A stretch of 64,000 bases of DNA, taken from contig NZ_CABVPL010000007.1 in assembly GCF_902499045.1 (NCBI RefSeq), positions 1 to 64,000 on the forward strand, in the 5' to 3' direction. The translations under genes and the position numbers were made by a program. The stretch comes from Burkholderia latens. Its GTDB lineage: Bacteria; Pseudomonadota; Gammaproteobacteria; Burkholderiales; Burkholderiaceae. This document shows positions 62,435-64,000 of this stretch, one piece after another. Every line of letters begins with the position of its first letter. Within the stretch, counting starts at the first letter, position 1. Below the pieces are notes generated by a model. That model ran no database searches. It was not told the DNA's origin and was given only the letters and a program-made list of their open reading frames with translations.

Positions 62435-62725
62435 CTATACGGGACCGTCCGTGAACCATTCGGCAAGCATGTCGATCCAGCCGAAATCGCTGGCAATTTC
62501 AACGCCGACGTCGCTAACGACTTCCTCGACGGAAGCATCACGCTCGACGGCACGGATCAGACCGTTTTCAGCACGAACCGGGGCGCTACTGGCGGCCGCA
62601 GTCACCGCCGTCATTTCTGCGGTTGGTGCACCGCGCGGGCTCGCAAGCCGCTCGAGCCAGCCGACGATATTGGCGCGCGCGTCGGCCTCGTCGGCGAAGT
62701 CGTTGCGTTTCGTGATCATCTCCAT
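62435..62725 (-). CDS. Hypothetical acidic protein
   Basis: 96-residue ORF. The sequence is helical and acidic (NDFADEADARANIVGWLERL, then ERDASVEEVVSDVGVEIASD) and clearly protein-like. Two in-frame ATGs (62725, 62719), neither with a strong ribosome site. No family recognised, no signal peptide. Confidence 0.5.
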   Translation of the reverse strand: MEMITKRNDFADEADARANIVGWLERLASPRGAPTAEMTAVTAAASSAPVRAENGLIRAVERDASVEEVVSDVGVEIASDFGWIDMLAEWFTDGPV

Positions 62726-62839
62726 GCCGCGTTTCTTGGCGGCTGGTCTCGCTGCATCCGGTCAGGTATCGGCCCGCTTGCGACCTCGCCGCGCTGCTAC
62801 ACTCGGGCCTCCAAGATCGCTTCCCCACTCAAGGAAACA

Positions 62840-63304
62840 ATGACACTCGCTCGGGCACAACATGACGGCGTCGATGTGTGGATCGTCCAGCTTCCGGGAC
62901 ACGCCGCCTATGCCTACACGCATCTCAAGCGGGTATTCGCATCCGACGACTCGCGCCATCGCGTCGTGACGGTCGATCTGATCAAACTACTCGTATGCGC
63001 CGATCGCGACACGACCGACTATGTGCTGCCTTCGGTCCAGTATTGGGCACCCGGCAAGGCCGCAGGTATCCGCGACTTTCTCGATCCGGCCAGGGCCAGG
63101 ATTCCCGACATGCCGTTCATCACGTTCCGCGAGACGAGGACGCGGACGTTGCTCGGCATCCCGGGACTGTCGAAGCTTGGCGTCGCGTCGTTCAGGAACG
63201 GCCAGCATCGCGCGCGCTATCTCGCGTATGCGGGGGCGACGAGCGTGCCGGTGGAAGTGCATGAGACGGAAGCCGATTTGCTCGTTCGGTATTGCGGGGG
63301 GTGA
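62840..63304 (+). CDS. Hypothetical protein
   Basis: 154-residue soluble protein with AAGGAAA just before the ATG. Balanced composition (VDVWIVQLPGHAAYAYTHLK, VVTVDLIKLLVCADRDTTDY, ITFRETRTRTLLGIPGLSKL). No domain recognised. It lies just upstream of the acyltransferase gene on the same strand, about 225 bases apart, and is probably independent. Confidence 0.68.
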   Translation: MTLARAQHDGVDVWIVQLPGHAAYAYTHLKRVFASDDSRHRVVTVDLIKLLVCADRDTTDYVLPSVQYWAPGKAAGIRDFLDPARARIPDMPFITFRETRTRTLLGIPGLSKLGVASFRNGQHRARYLAYAGATSVPVEVHETEADLLVRYCGG

Positions 63305-63527
63305 TGGTGGCGGCGCTTCGGTTTTGTGCCGAACGGTCTTGTCTCGCGCGACGTTCCAATCAGCGCTCGGGGACCTCGGCGAGCGGCCGGCGCGCCACTG
63401 ATATTTCGCGTAGACCGTGAGACGCCTGATTCGGGCTCGCGGACCTCGCGCGACCTTCACTGCGCTGTCTACGACTACGTTTTTTCTCGGATACAATCGC
63501 GCAAACCGGATATCAGGCAACAGCACG

Positions 63528-64000
63528 ATGAGCGTAAACGAACGGCTACACGAACTAGATAGCCTCAGAGCATTGGCCGCAATCGGCGTGATCGCCTGGC
63601 ACTACACGAACCACTTTCAAGCGTCGCCGTTTCCCGTACTATTGGCTCCGTTCTACGGCCACGGTCTCCTTCTCGTCGACTTCTTCTTCGTACTTTCTGG
63701 GTTCGTGCTCGCTCGAACATATTGGAATGAACGGAGATCACCGAATTTTTCTTCAAACCTTCGTGATCGGGTCGCTCGCTTGTACCCATTGCACTTTTCC
63801 ATGCTGTGCGTCGTCGCGATCATGCAATGGGTGTTGGTGCATCAACTTAACTCTGCCCCATTTGTTTACACCTTCAACGACAAGCGGGAGTTTGTCCTCA
63901 ACCTGCTGATGCTTAACAGAACCGGCCTCGAGCATGGCTTCTCGTTCAACGCGCCATCATGGTCAATCTCTGCCGAGTTCATCGTAAACATCGCCTTCCT
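63528..64000 (+). CDS. Acyltransferase-3 family membrane protein (partial, 3' end outside window)
   Basis: First 157 codons of an integral-membrane O-acyltransferase (AT3, as in OatA/OafB/NodX). The N-terminal string LHELDSLRALAAIGVIAWHY contains the conserved H-x catalytic region, FFFVLSGFVLART is the second family motif, and RVARLYPLHFSML with Arg and Leu-Tyr-Pro-Leu-His is the third. It would acetylate a surface polysaccharide or lipid. ATG at 63528. Base composition is lower in GC than the neighbours, consistent with an imported surface-polysaccharide gene. Substrate unknown. Confidence 0.88.
   Translation, partial: MSVNERLHELDSLRALAAIGVIAWHYTNHFQASPFPVLLAPFYGHGLLLVDFFFVLSGFVLARTYWNERRSPNFSSNLRDRVARLYPLHFSMLCVVAIMQWVLVHQLNSAPFVYTFNDKREFVLNLLMLNRTGLEHGFSFNAPSWSISAEFIVNIAF

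Overview
The window is very GC-rich chromosomal DNA with long ORFs biased to G/C at the third codon position. The gene set points to Burkholderia, most probably the Burkholderia cepacia complex: an ornibactin siderophore locus, then a chaperone-usher fimbrial operon, then an AmrAB-OprA type RND efflux operon with a divergent TetR gene. As far as I remember, this resembles a stretch of chromosome 1 in B. cenocepacia. No rRNA, tRNA, CRISPR array, intact insertion sequence or prophage was found.

Layout. 1-5.6 kb: the start of the ornibactin operon, all on the minus strand (sigma factor orbS, MbtH-like orbH, dioxygenase orbG, ABC ATPase orbC, and an ABC permease cut by the window edge). It carries a Fur-like box and an OrbS-like promoter. 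Two small secreted ORFs follow, one of them His-rich. 5.6-11.3 kb: a four-gene fimbrial operon behind a long AT-rich upstream region. 11.3-18 kb: amrAB-oprA with divergent amrR and a palindromic operator candidate. 18-24.5 kb: a structured RNA candidate, an M23 peptidase, a decayed filamentous-haemagglutinin fragment abutting an amino-acid ABC transporter that has no ATPase gene, then a KgtP-like permease. 24.5-32 kb: the prkA-yeaH-spoVR stress operon and a chemoreceptor. 32-38 kb: ribose operon rbsBACRK (RbsR is the LacI-type regulator) with an operator upstream of rbsB. 38-43.4 kb: sulfate uptake (sbp, cysT, cysW, cysA) and cysB. 43.5-45.4 kb: lexA with two SOS boxes, followed by two genes of unknown role.

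45.5-64 kb is a mix of housekeeping and accessory genes: a universal stress protein, a NodIJ-type exporter, mnmH coupled to a UPF0718 permease, a LysR/M20 peptidase/MHS transporter group, an aldo-keto reductase, a thioesterase divergent from an HxlR regulator, a PLD-type nuclease, a VOC protein, a DUF695/RraB protein, several short unknown ORFs, and the first part of an acyltransferase-3 gene.

Many operons are tightly coupled, with ATGA stop/start overlaps at orbC-D, chaperone-adhesin, amrB-oprA, rbsA-C, rbsR-K, cysT-W and mnmH-permease. The most interesting unexplained items are a four-hairpin RNA with terminator at 18.07-18.21 kb, an anti-Shine-Dalgarno-containing sRNA candidate near 22.85 kb, a minus-strand double hairpin near 62 kb, and the recombination scar at 19.6-20.3 kb. 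Family assignments come from reading the translated sequences; no database search was run.
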